Part shown: positions 1-6,156 of the stretch, in pieces
Layout: each line of letters begins with the position of its first letter
Numbering within the stretch: position 1 is the stretch's first letter
NCBI GenBank assembly: GCA_937877765.1
Contig: CALGBN010000024.1
Coordinates: 1 to 6,226 of the forward strand
Reading direction: 5' to 3'
Source of the DNA: Candidatus Bathyarchaeota archaeon
GTDB taxonomy: Archaea; Thermoproteota; Bathyarchaeia; TCS64
Length of the DNA stretch: 6,226 bases
The notes under the pieces: generated by a model
What the model was told of the DNA's origin: nothing
Databases searched by the model: none
Seen by the model: the letters and a program-made list of their open reading frames with translations, nothing else
Translations under genes and position numbers: made by a program

Positions 1-1196
1 GTATCAGATAGACTAGTTATTGCAGGTATCACAATGTTATCTGGGTTTAGACCACGCTCAAACGAGACATGAGCACTCCACAACGAAAACAATGATACTA
101 AACCAAAACTCAACAAATTACAACTCAAAGAAGTTACAACTAGGAAGCCAAGACTAGCACCCTGACCAAAAGACATCAAATAAGCAACTACCCCAAAAAC
201 AACATACATGAAAGCAGCTGGAACCTCAATCTCAATAATTGACCTACCAGACTCTCTTAGCTCCTCAGTAAAGCTTCTAGAATAACCCAATGCAATACTC
301 GTAGTCATCTTCGATCCCAATATAGAGCCGATATTACCAAGACTATTAGTGAGAGCAGGGTATAGTGTCATCAAACCTGGTTTTGATGCTAGGCTTGGAC
401 CAAGATTAGATAGCAATACTCCGTTGATTCCACCAAAGATACTACTAATTATTACAACGAATGTACCTTCGCGTAGAGTTTTCTGGAAGAAACGATCATC
501 TCTCATCATGGAGCCAATGTAACCAACTACAACCAGAATAGTAATGAACATGAAAACAAGTGCACTGAAGTAAATTCCTCCCCAGAGAACAAGGAAAATT
601 ACCCCCACAAAGAAACTTGTAACCACAATATCATTAATGGAAGCAAGAATCGGGTAAACAAGAATATCAGGGTCTAATCCACGGTTAAAAGTTAAAATGG
701 CGATATAACTTGTCAAAGGGATACTTGTTATAACCGCCAACATGCAAGCAACTGTAGGTACCAGTAAAAACAAGTACCATTGTTCGAAACCCGCAGAACC
801 ATTCACAATATTAATCACAAAACTAAATGAACCCAAAATTACGGTATCAATAACAGTCATTACCAATACAGACCGTACAAGATTCCAATACTCCCTTGTA
901 TTATCCCTAATCTGAGGCTTTACAGTACCAAGATGCAGCATAGTAGCTAAATTACCACTGAATAATCCTCCAATGCCACCACGGATTGTTAAAATCGGTG
1001 GAAAAAGAGCCAAAATCCATGTGCTTTTACTAAACTCAGGCGTGAAGACGGCTATCAAGCCACCGGCGAAAAGACTGATTATGTTAAAGCTTAAGCCAAG
1101 CAGAGTTTGACCTGAGACTGTCTCAAAGAATTGGCGAATTCGCCCCACATATACGGTGGTTGCCCCAAGAGTATTCTCTCTCCCATGCTTCTTCAC
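1..1196 (-). CDS. MgtE/SLC41-family divalent cation transporter with two fused MgtE repeats (partial, C-terminus off the left edge)
   Basis: This integral membrane protein probably moves Mg2+ or a similar divalent cation across the cytoplasmic membrane. I translated 398 codons on the minus strand with no stop before the window edge. Two MgtE-type membrane repeats are visible. Repeat 1 has PPILTIRGGIGG near residues 66-77 and RGLDPDILVYP..ASIND at 172-189. Repeat 2 has YPALTNSLGNIG at 279-290 and RGLNPDNIVIP..TSLSD at 381-398. The Asp ending each second motif (D189, D398) matches the conserved ion-path Asp of the family. The cytoplasmic N and CBS gating domains of bacterial MgtE are absent, as in SLC41-like archaeal proteins. 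By comparison with repeat 1, roughly 30-50 residues are missing. The start is GTG at 1196, the best fit to a TATA box at 1233-1240; GTG at 1214 is the alternative, and an in-frame TAA lies upstream. The family is secure; the ion is inferred. Confidence 0.88.
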   Translation of the reverse strand, partial: MKKHGRENTLGATTVYVGRIRQFFETVSGQTLLGLSFNIISLFAGGLIAVFTPEFSKSTWILALFPPILTIRGGIGGLFSGNLATMLHLGTVKPQIRDNTREYWNLVRSVLVMTVIDTVILGSFSFVINIVNGSAGFEQWYLFLLVPTVACMLAVITSIPLTSYIAILTFNRGLDPDILVYPILASINDIVVTSFFVGVIFLVLWGGIYFSALVFMFITILVVVGYIGSMMRDDRFFQKTLREGTFVVIISSIFGGINGVLLSNLGPSLASKPGLMTLYPALTNSLGNIGSILGSKMTTSIALGYSRSFTEELRESGRSIIEIEVPAAFMYVVFGVVAYLMSFGQGASLGFLVVTSLSCNLLSFGLVSLFSLWSAHVSFERGLNPDNIVIPAITSLSD

Positions 1197-1232
1197 GGAG
1201 CTACTGTGCCCCACCGGTAATTATTTGATGGA

Positions 1233-1240
1233 TATTTAAA
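1233..1240 (-). promoter_or_regulatory. TATA box of the MgtE-family gene
   Basis: Read on the minus strand the site is TTTAAATA, a near-consensus archaeal TATA element. Its centre is about 40 bp before GTG 1196, so transcription would begin near 1210 and leave a leader of about 14 nt. That position favours GTG 1196 over GTG 1214 as the start. No convincing BRE element is seen upstream. Confidence 0.55.
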
Positions 1241-1274
1241 GGTATCATGGACTATTTTCCCGGATTTCTTGGGG

Positions 1275-1282
1275 TTTATAAG
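1275..1282 (+). promoter_or_regulatory. TATA box of the helix-hairpin-helix membrane protein gene
   Basis: TTTATAAG is centred about 25 bp before GTG 1303 and 33 bp before ATG 1312. Initiation near 1303-1305 would give a leaderless or nearly leaderless mRNA. Together with the box at 1233-1240 it makes the 106-bp gap 1197-1302 a divergent promoter region. Confidence 0.55.
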
Positions 1283-1302
1283 ACAATATACCATATTTTT
1301 CC

Positions 1303-1776
1303 GTGAGAGAAATGAATCCATTAATCGTAATCGTAGGTTTTGTCGTGATACTCGCAGGTTTACTCTATTATCTACAAGGGAGACAAGAAGAACCATATAC
1401 TCTTCCAGTTGCAAGTTCAGAGGAAAAAGAAAGAAAAATTGTAAAAGTTAGCGATTACCAAGCCGAATACGAAAAAGAAGAGAAAACAAAGGAACCAGAG
1501 AAAGAGGAAAAGGAGATACAAGAGGTGCCTGAATCGTCTCAAGAGGAAACACCCGAAGATGAGGACATCAGCATGCTTGACGGAGTAGGCCCCAAATATC
1601 AAGAACTTCTCAGAGCCGCTGGATACAATACAATAAGTTCAATAGCTGAAGCCACGCCAGAAACACTTCACGCAAAACTAATCGAAATAAACAATGAGAC
1701 TGAGATAACAAAACGGCCACCAACGATGAGCAACGTCGAGGACTGGGTTACCGCGGCTAAATCTCGTCAAGCGTGA
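1303..1776 (+). CDS. Membrane-anchored protein with acidic linker and C-terminal helix-hairpin-helix (DUF4332/HHH_5-like) domain
   Basis: The protein has 157 residues and an unknown specific function. A single hydrophobic segment lies at about 4-24 (PLIVIVGFVVILAGLLYYL). It is followed by a Glu/Lys-rich, probably disordered linker at about 38-88. A compact C-terminal domain at about 89-155 begins MLDGVGPKYQELLRAAGYNT, the classic helix-hairpin-helix pattern (GVGPKY, then a helix and AAGY.T) seen in DUF4332 and HHH_5 domains, and it ends with a VEDWVTAAK helix. Such domains bind DNA non-specifically or mediate protein contacts. The start could be GTG 1303 or ATG 1312; GTGA sits 5 nt before the ATG and could act as a weak Shine-Dalgarno site, so ATG 1312 is at least as likely. 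The 3' end overlaps the convergent winged-helix gene by 20 bp. The domain call is fairly firm; membrane topology and role are not known. Confidence 0.8.
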   Translation: MREMNPLIVIVGFVVILAGLLYYLQGRQEEPYTLPVASSEEKERKIVKVSDYQAEYEKEEKTKEPEKEEKEIQEVPESSQEETPEDEDISMLDGVGPKYQELLRAAGYNTISSIAEATPETLHAKLIEINNETEITKRPPTMSNVEDWVTAAKSRQA

Positions 1777-2011
1777 GTAAACCATTTTTCTTTATTATTT
1801 TACCCGATTCTATCAGCCCATCAAGCATATGTAACATCTGGTTACGCCAACGAGGCTCACCGTTTGGCAGTACAGAGAAATCATCAGGATAAAGACGCTC
1901 TCGCATAGAGGAATATGTTTTTTCCAGAAGCATATCCTCTGAAGCTTCTCCCAGTATCTTTAAGGCGTCTAGAAGAGGTTCAACATATTCTGGTTTCGTG
2001 GTTCGCCCCAT
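1757..2011 (-). CDS. Small stand-alone winged-helix-like protein (resembles the N-terminal domain of Mrr-type restriction proteins)
   Basis: The protein has 84 residues. The pattern is an N-terminal helix (EYVEPLLDALKILGEAS), a recognition-helix region (EDMLLEKTYSSMRERL), a loop with PNGEPRWRNQM, a helix (LHMLDGLIESGKI) and a short wing (IKKNGLLTLDEI). This resembles the winged-helix module at the N-terminus of Mrr-like proteins (PF14338-like), where the R.RN..L..L...G.I pattern is typical. The Mrr nuclease domain is absent, so I infer a small DNA- or protein-binding factor, not a nuclease. The start is ATG 2011; no strong Shine-Dalgarno site is present, but a TATA-like box at 2036-2043 fits a leaderless mRNA. 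It overlaps the HHH protein gene tail to tail by 20 bp and diverges from the aminotransferase gene. The family match is by eye and moderate. Confidence 0.7.
   Translation of the reverse strand: MGRTTKPEYVEPLLDALKILGEASEDMLLEKTYSSMRERLYPDDFSVLPNGEPRWRNQMLHMLDGLIESGKIIKKNGLLTLDEI
1784..1801 (+). terminator. T-rich tract, likely archaeal terminator of the HHH protein gene
   Basis: A run of mostly T (ATTTTTCTTTATTATTTT) begins 8 nt after the TGA stop of the upstream plus-strand gene. Archaeal RNA polymerase terminates at such oligo-T tracts without needing a hairpin. The tract lies inside the 3' coding end of the opposing gene, so it also encodes the KIIKKNG region there, and its base composition is not free evidence of termination. 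Confidence 0.4.
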
Positions 2012-2017
2012 GACCCC

Positions 2018-2025
2018 AAATATCT
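2018..2025 (+). promoter_or_regulatory. Probable TATA box of the aminotransferase gene
   Basis: AAATATCT is centred about 29 bp before ATG 2051, so transcription would start within a few bases of the ATG. No Shine-Dalgarno site is seen before that ATG, which agrees with leaderless translation. The box begins 7 bp from the start codon of the divergent gene. Confidence 0.45.
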
Positions 2026-2035
2026 AATTCCTGTA

Positions 2036-2043
2036 TCATAAAG
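2036..2043 (-). promoter_or_regulatory. Probable TATA box of the winged-helix gene
   Basis: On the minus strand the site reads TTTATGAT, centred about 28 bp before ATG 2011, which fits a leaderless transcript. It ends only 8 bp before the ATG of the divergent aminotransferase gene. The match to the archaeal consensus is partial. Confidence 0.4.
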
Positions 2044-2050
2044 AATACGC

Positions 2051-3217
2051 ATGAGTAACTTCAAGGACGAGAACATACGATTCGACTTATTACGCAAATA
2101 TAGCGCAAATCAGTGGGGAAGATATCCCACGGACATCATCCCATTGACAGCCGCAGACCCAGATTTTAGAGCAGCAGAACCCATCAGAAAAGCGATCATA
2201 GACATGGCAATAGATGGAGTATTCAGTTATGGAGCAGATGGAGGAAACAATGACTTTAGACAAGCCTGCGCAGTGCATGTTACAAAAAATAAGGGCATCA
2301 AATGCAAACCAGATGAAATCCATGCCTTGAATGGGGTAGCACAAGGCATGATGCTCACATGCAAAACACTACTAGAACCGGGAGACGAGGCAATTATTTT
2401 CGACCCAGTAGATTTTCTATTCGGCAAGAGCATCAAGGCAGCTGGAGCCAAGACAGTACTTAGCAAAATAGACTGGGAAACATTAAGTTTTGACCTTGAA
2501 GGCCTCAAGGAACTTGTTACACCTAAAACTAAGATGATATGTGTCTGCAACCCTCATAATCCATATGGGAGGGTACTAAACCAATCAGAACTACGAGCCA
2601 TGGTAGATCTCGCAAACGATCATGATCTCTGGATAATGAGCGACGAGATATGGAGCGACATAGTCTATGATGGTCGAAAACATATTCCAACCGCGACAAT
2701 TACAGATGCAATAGATAGAACCATCACACTGTACGGGTTCAGTAAAACATACGCCATGGCAGGACTGCAACTAGGCTATGCAGTCATACAAAACAAAGAC
2801 CTGATGAAGCGATTCAAAGAAACATCACCCGGATACCTCTACCCAGTTAATAACGTGAGCCAAGCAGCTGGACGAGCAGCCCTGATGGAAGCAGGGGAAT
2901 GGGCGTCAAACTTCATCGTCCATCTCGAAAAGATACGCGACTATGTTTACGAGAGACTATCAGAATCGCCTAATGTCGAGGTTCATAAACCCGAGGGAAC
3001 CTATGTCATATTCCCCAAAATACACGGCATGACCAGTGTAGAAGCCACAGATTACCTTCTTGAGGAAGCAAAGGTAGCGGTAGTTCCCGGTCATGGGGAA
3101 CCGTTCAGCTACTTTGGACCCGGAGGAGAAGGCCACATTAGAATAGTCTACAGTACAAGCATGAGTATAATAGAGGAAGCCATGGATAGAATAGTAAAAG
3201 CACTCACCAAGCTCTAA
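2051..3217 (+). CDS. Class I/II PLP-dependent aminotransferase (aspartate aminotransferase or MalY/PatB-like fold type I)
   Basis: The protein has 388 residues, the normal length for fold-type I aminotransferases, and looks complete. Expected cofactor residues are present: N170 in CNPHNPYGRV, D198 in SDEIWSDIVY with Y206, the Schiff-base K232 in GFSKTYAMAGLQLGY, and R364 in HIRIVYS, which binds the substrate carboxylate. The N-terminal ADPDF and the SDEIWSDIVYDGRKHIP stretch recall the MalY/PatB cystathionine beta-lyase branch, while SKTYAMAGLQLGY is typical of aspartate-type aminotransferases. Amino-group transfer between an amino acid and a 2-oxo acid in the cytosol is therefore the most likely reaction; the substrate cannot be set from sequence. 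NPYG replaces the usual NPTG. The ATG start is supported by a TATA box 29 bp upstream. The gene ends in tandem stops (TAATAG) and overlaps the convergent ABC ATPase gene by 14 bp. Confidence 0.9.
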   Translation: MSNFKDENIRFDLLRKYSANQWGRYPTDIIPLTAADPDFRAAEPIRKAIIDMAIDGVFSYGADGGNNDFRQACAVHVTKNKGIKCKPDEIHALNGVAQGMMLTCKTLLEPGDEAIIFDPVDFLFGKSIKAAGAKTVLSKIDWETLSFDLEGLKELVTPKTKMICVCNPHNPYGRVLNQSELRAMVDLANDHDLWIMSDEIWSDIVYDGRKHIPTATITDAIDRTITLYGFSKTYAMAGLQLGYAVIQNKDLMKRFKETSPGYLYPVNNVSQAAGRAALMEAGEWASNFIVHLEKIRDYVYERLSESPNVEVHKPEGTYVIFPKIHGMTSVEATDYLLEEAKVAVVPGHGEPFSYFGPGGEGHIRIVYSTSMSIIEEAMDRIVKALTKL

Positions 3218-4262
3218 TAGGTTTGACAGCGTCAGTGCTAAACTGAACCCAGACGCTTTCTCCAAGAGAAAGCCTAGCGGTCTTAACGGCTCTTCGACCC
3301 ATGGTTAATACTATTTTCTCACCAATATTCACTGAGATCAATGTATTGGGTCCTACGGTGGTTATCTCATCTACTATACCTTGGAATAGATTATCATCTG
3401 TATTCATAGGTGTCTTTCTATGGAGAATTATCTCAGCTCCATGAATAGCCACCTTATTCTGGTCAACATCGGGTACCAGACTAGTGCGAAGAACAACAGA
3501 GCCAATATTCACCTTAGTGAAAGGAGACCCATGCTGATACTCCTTTACATCATAGATGTTTCTATAACCAAAGAAACGAGCTGCATACTCATCACGTGGA
3601 TCAGCATAAACTTGCTCAACAGAGCCTATCGCTCTCAAAGAACCATTACGCACCACAGCCAGTTTATCAGCCATAGTCAAGGCCTCAGCCTGATCGTGAG
3701 TCACATGAATAGTGGTCAAATCAAGATAACGGTGGATCATCTGGATCTCATCCCTGAGACTAGCTTGACTGATGATATCCAAGTTATTCAATGGCTCATC
3801 GAGCAGCAGAACCCTTGGCTGCTGAATTAAAGCACGTGCTAATGCAAGTTTACGGCGTTCACCGCCACTTAAGGTAACAACTTCACGGCCTAGGTGGGGT
3901 TTTAACTTCATCATATTTGTGATGCCTTCAAGAATCATACTGGCATCATCGTAAACCCGCTGAGTACCATAACTCAGAATCTCAGACACGGTGCTATGAG
4001 GTGGAAAAACAGGGTTCTGGGGAACATAGGCGATCCTCCGCTGCTTTTGTGGAAGCTGAGTAATATCTGCGTCATCCAAAAGAATCTCGCCGGCGTCAAG
4101 CTTATGGAATCCCTGTATTGTTTCTAGTAGCAACGTCTTACCGGCGCCGGTAGGACCGATAATCACGAGATATTGGCCGGGTTCGGCAACTAGACTAAGA
4201 TCACTTATCTTGAAGCCGTTGAAGTCCTTGCTTAAACCATGTAGCTCTAGTCGTCCACCCAT
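3204..4262 (-). CDS. ABC transporter ATP-binding protein with TOBE domain (WtpC/ModC-like, tungstate/molybdate type)
   Basis: This 352-residue protein is the cytosolic energy-coupling subunit of an importer. All nucleotide-binding motifs are intact: Walker A GPTGAGKT (36-43), Q-loop Q82 in VPQNPVFPP, signature LSGGE (131-135), Walker B VLLLDEP (151-157, catalytic E156), D-loop NNLD (159-162) and switch H189 in VTHD. A linker near FFGYRNIYDV (230-239) leads into a TOBE-type C-terminal domain at about 270-350 (NLFQGIVDEI, VGPNTLISVNI, LSLGESVWVQF). TOBE domains in this family bind oxyanions or other regulatory ligands. ITQLPQKQR.IAYVPQN and the FGYRNI junction match archaeal WtpC best, though polyamine or iron ATPases are close relatives. 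AGGTG lies 5 nt before ATG 4262. No permease or binding-protein gene is present, so its partners must lie elsewhere and the substrate is inferred. Confidence 0.9.
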   Translation of the reverse strand: MGGRLELHGLSKDFNGFKISDLSLVAEPGQYLVIIGPTGAGKTLLLETIQGFHKLDAGEILLDDADITQLPQKQRRIAYVPQNPVFPPHSTVSEILSYGTQRVYDDASMILEGITNMMKLKPHLGREVVTLSGGERRKLALARALIQQPRVLLLDEPLNNLDIISQASLRDEIQMIHRYLDLTTIHVTHDQAEALTMADKLAVVRNGSLRAIGSVEQVYADPRDEYAARFFGYRNIYDVKEYQHGSPFTKVNIGSVVLRTSLVPDVDQNKVAIHGAEIILHRKTPMNTDDNLFQGIVDEITTVGPNTLISVNIGEKIVLTMGRRAVKTARLSLGESVWVQFSTDAVKPIRAW

Positions 4263-4267
4263 CTTGG

Positions 4268-4272
4268 CACCT
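4268..4272 (-). promoter_or_regulatory. Shine-Dalgarno site of the ABC ATPase gene
   Basis: AGGTG on the minus strand, 5 nt before ATG 4262, pairs with the CACCU at the 3' end of archaeal 16S rRNA. It is the clearest ribosome binding site in the window. It suggests that this gene is translated from an mRNA with a leader or from an operon, unlike its leaderless neighbours. Confidence 0.6.
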
Positions 4273-4297
4273 TACAGCTATCAGTATCTCCATGGGC

Positions 4298-4305
4298 TAT
4301 AATCT
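4298..4305 (-). promoter_or_regulatory. Possible TATA box for the ABC ATPase gene
   Basis: AGATTATA on the minus strand lies about 40 bp before ATG 4262. Initiation would fall near 4275, just upstream of the Shine-Dalgarno site. The element overlaps the stop codon of the upstream gene and is a weak match, so read-through from that gene is an alternative. Confidence 0.25.
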
Positions 4306-5084
4306 TAACCCACAAAAATATAGATCACATGACTTCTCAAAGCAGTGTTTGAGACGATCAGGTTACCGCTTTCATCTTTGATATCAGATAGACTGAGCTT
4401 ATAGCTTCCAACTCCAAGGACAAAGGGACTGTTCCAAGTGTAATCTTTCTCACGGTTTATTGTGTAGATTTCGCTTGAGGTTCCACTGTTCATATACACC
4501 TTATAGATTGTGAGCTTGAATGATCCTTTGAATGAGGTTCCATTAGTGTACCTGATATAAACTGTGCCAGTTATTGCGGTGTTTTCTGGGAAAGTGTCTT
4601 GAGCGGTTGTTAGATTGACCTCAATATCACCAACAGTATAAGCGACATACAATGGATTATATGCTTCCTCGTATTTGTTCAACAATTTATCATAGTCATC
4701 TTGTAATTCATCTAACTCATCTTTGAGGTCATCGATTGTTTCAGTGTGTTCAGCTACGATATCTGTTAATTGGTTTACCTCGGTCTCAAGGGAGTTTATC
4801 TGCGTATCTAGTGCATTGTTTTCGTTCTGGAGAGTGGTATATTCGGTTAAGGGCACATTGTTTTCCGATAGTTCGGTGTATTCTTCTTCCAAGGTATCAT
4901 AATCAGATTGAAAAGATTGCAGATCATCTTCAAGTTCGCTGATAGTGGACTCTTGTTGATTCACAGTCTCTGTGAGACTATTGATCTTTGGTTTACTGAG
5001 AAGGGTATTATCGATGTAGAACCCGGAGAATAACCCGAGGATAAGAGCAGCTGCGGCTACAAGTTTGAGGTCTATTTGAGGCAT
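4305..5084 (-). CDS. Membrane-anchored extracytoplasmic coiled-coil protein with C-terminal beta domain
   Basis: The protein has 259 residues; I recognise no named family. It starts with a short signal-anchor (LKLVAAAALILGLFSGFYI, about 7-24). A long coiled coil at about 32-140 follows, rich in Glu, Asp, Gln, Asn and Leu with heptad-like spacing (INSLTETVNQQESTISELED; LDTQINSLETEVNQLTDIV; IDDLKDELDELQDDYDKLL). The remaining 115 or so residues look beta-rich, with Thr, Tyr and Ser strands (TAITGTVYIRYTNGTSFKG; GSFKLTIYKVYM; GVGSYKLSLSDI) as in secreted Ig-like or jelly-roll modules. Sequons NLT (157) and NGT (181) could carry N-glycans. I infer an outward-facing domain held off the membrane on a rod. 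The ATG start is supported by a TATA box about 26 bp upstream. It could share a transcript with the ABC ATPase gene 42 bp downstream, but it is not a solute-binding protein by sequence. Confidence 0.75.
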   Translation of the reverse strand: MPQIDLKLVAAAALILGLFSGFYIDNTLLSKPKINSLTETVNQQESTISELEDDLQSFQSDYDTLEEEYTELSENNVPLTEYTTLQNENNALDTQINSLETEVNQLTDIVAEHTETIDDLKDELDELQDDYDKLLNKYEEAYNPLYVAYTVGDIEVNLTTAQDTFPENTAITGTVYIRYTNGTSFKGSFKLTIYKVYMNSGTSSEIYTINREKDYTWNSPFVLGVGSYKLSLSDIKDESGNLIVSNTALRSHVIYIFVG

Positions 5085-5106
5085 ATATGGTGGTGCGTAT
5101 GATGGC

Positions 5107-5114
5107 TTATATGG
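5107..5114 (-). promoter_or_regulatory. TATA box of the coiled-coil protein gene
   Basis: CATATAAG on the minus strand is centred about 26 bp before ATG 5084, predicting a leaderless mRNA. No Shine-Dalgarno site precedes the ATG. The box lies in the 108-bp divergent gap 5085-5192 shared with the CoA-transferase gene. Confidence 0.5.
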
Positions 5115-5192
5115 ATATGGGACTCAGTCTCTATACTTTGGGTATGTAAGAGAAGGTGTTTTAGGTTTGAATGATGAAGTTTTCTGATCTAG

Positions 5193-6156
5193 TTGAAGCC
5201 GCTTAAAGGTATACGGGTCTTGGACCTGACACACGCACACGCGGGTCCTATATGTGCATACTATCTTGGGGCCATGGGCGCCGATGTTGTAAAGATTGAA
5301 CCACTCTGGGGTGAGATGACGAGGATGTTTCCGCCGCTTGTCAAGGGTTTGAGTCCATATTTCGCTTTTCTTGGGCGTTGTAAACGTGGGGTTACTCTTG
5401 ATTTGAAGAAGCCTCGGGGTAAGGAGTTATTTGAGGAGCTTGTCAAGAAGAGTGATGTGGTCTTGGAGAACTTTAGCCCAGGCACAATGGATAGGCTTGG
5501 ACTTGGTTGGGATCGGCTCAGGGAGTTAAACCCGGGGATTGTTTATGCTTCTATTAGCGGTTTTGGTCATACGGGTCCTTGGAGGGATTATCGGAGTTAT
5601 GATCCTATTGCGCAGGCTGCGAGTGGGTTTATGTGGCTTATGAGGGATGTAGTTGATCCTGAGGGGGATTATTATGTTGCTCCTGAGGCTATTGCTGATA
5701 CTGTGCCTGGTTTTACTGCTTTGATTGGTGTTTTGGCTGCCTTGTATAGTAGGCATGAGACGGGTGTGGGTGATAGGGTTGATGTGGCTCAGTTGGATTC
5801 TATGATTGCTATTCAGCAGAGTGTTAGTTTCTGGAATTTGGCGGGTATGACGTTTACTCAGGCGATTAAGGGTGCTGGTCCGAGTGTTTATGGTTTGTAT
5901 GAGGCGTGTGATGGGTGGGTTATGTTGAGTTTGACGGCTGGTCGGATTACTGATAATTTTATGGAGCTTAGTGGGATCGATGAGTTGGAGGTGGAGCGTA
6001 TTGCTGAGTGGGTTAAGCGATATACTGTGTCTGAGGTTATCGAGGTGTTATCTAGGAATGGTGTGCCTGTTGCTCCTGTTGATGACTTGGATATGGTTCA
6101 GGAGAATGTTCAAGCTCGGGCGCGGGGGATGTTCGTTGAGGTGGATGATCCTCGGG
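5193..6156 (+). CDS. Class III (CaiB/BaiF family) CoA-transferase, C-terminus lost to a sequencing adapter
   Basis: Enzymes of this family move CoA between carboxylic acids through enzyme-bound anhydride intermediates in the cytosol. Family marks run in order: LKGIRVLDLTHAHAGP (4-19), LGAMGADVVKIE (25-36), LDLKKPRGKELFEELVKKSD (69-88), VLENFSPGTMDRLGLG (90-105), SISGFGHTGPW (120-130) and the catalytic-Asp region IADTVPG with D169, then AALYSRHETGVGDRVDVAQLDS. The acyl substrate cannot be told. Full-length members have about 390-400 residues, whereas only 321 codons plus one base are genomic here. The frame then continues through adapter sequence to a TAG at 6192-6194, giving a false tail SYTHLTLPTN. 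The start is TTG 5193, directly preceded by an in-frame TAG; no ATG in this frame precedes the conserved N-terminus. Third codon positions favour T and G strongly in the later part, unlike the aminotransferase gene on the same strand. Confidence 0.88.

Noticed and set aside
1193..1414. A 73-codon minus-strand frame spanning the start of the HHH protein gene and the promoter region
   Set aside because: It is antisense to the membrane segment of a better-supported gene and crosses two TATA boxes; no recognisable pattern.
1470..1515. A-rich run on the plus strand as a T-rich terminator for the minus-strand winged-helix gene
   Set aside because: It is explained by the Glu/Lys codons of the acidic linker and lies over 240 bp past the stop codon.
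2227..2550. A 107-codon minus-strand frame inside the aminotransferase gene
   Set aside because: Antisense shadow of a conserved enzyme; composition reflects the opposite strand.
3420..3830. A 136-codon plus-strand open frame inside the ABC ATPase gene
   Set aside because: It lies antisense to intact Walker B, signature and H-loop coding sequence and has no domain pattern of its own.
1..4393. A shared 13-base word (TATCAGATAGACT) near position 2 and near 4381, as a possible repeat
   Set aside because: Both copies encode SLSD in unrelated minus-strand proteins, and one such match is close to chance expectation in 6 kb; flanks do not align.
5085..5192. A search for a tRNA, riboswitch or strong hairpin in the largest divergent gaps
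   Set aside because: No cloverleaf, T-loop consensus or long inverted repeat is visible; the short TATATGG/CCATATA symmetry near 5108-5115 is explained by the TATA box.
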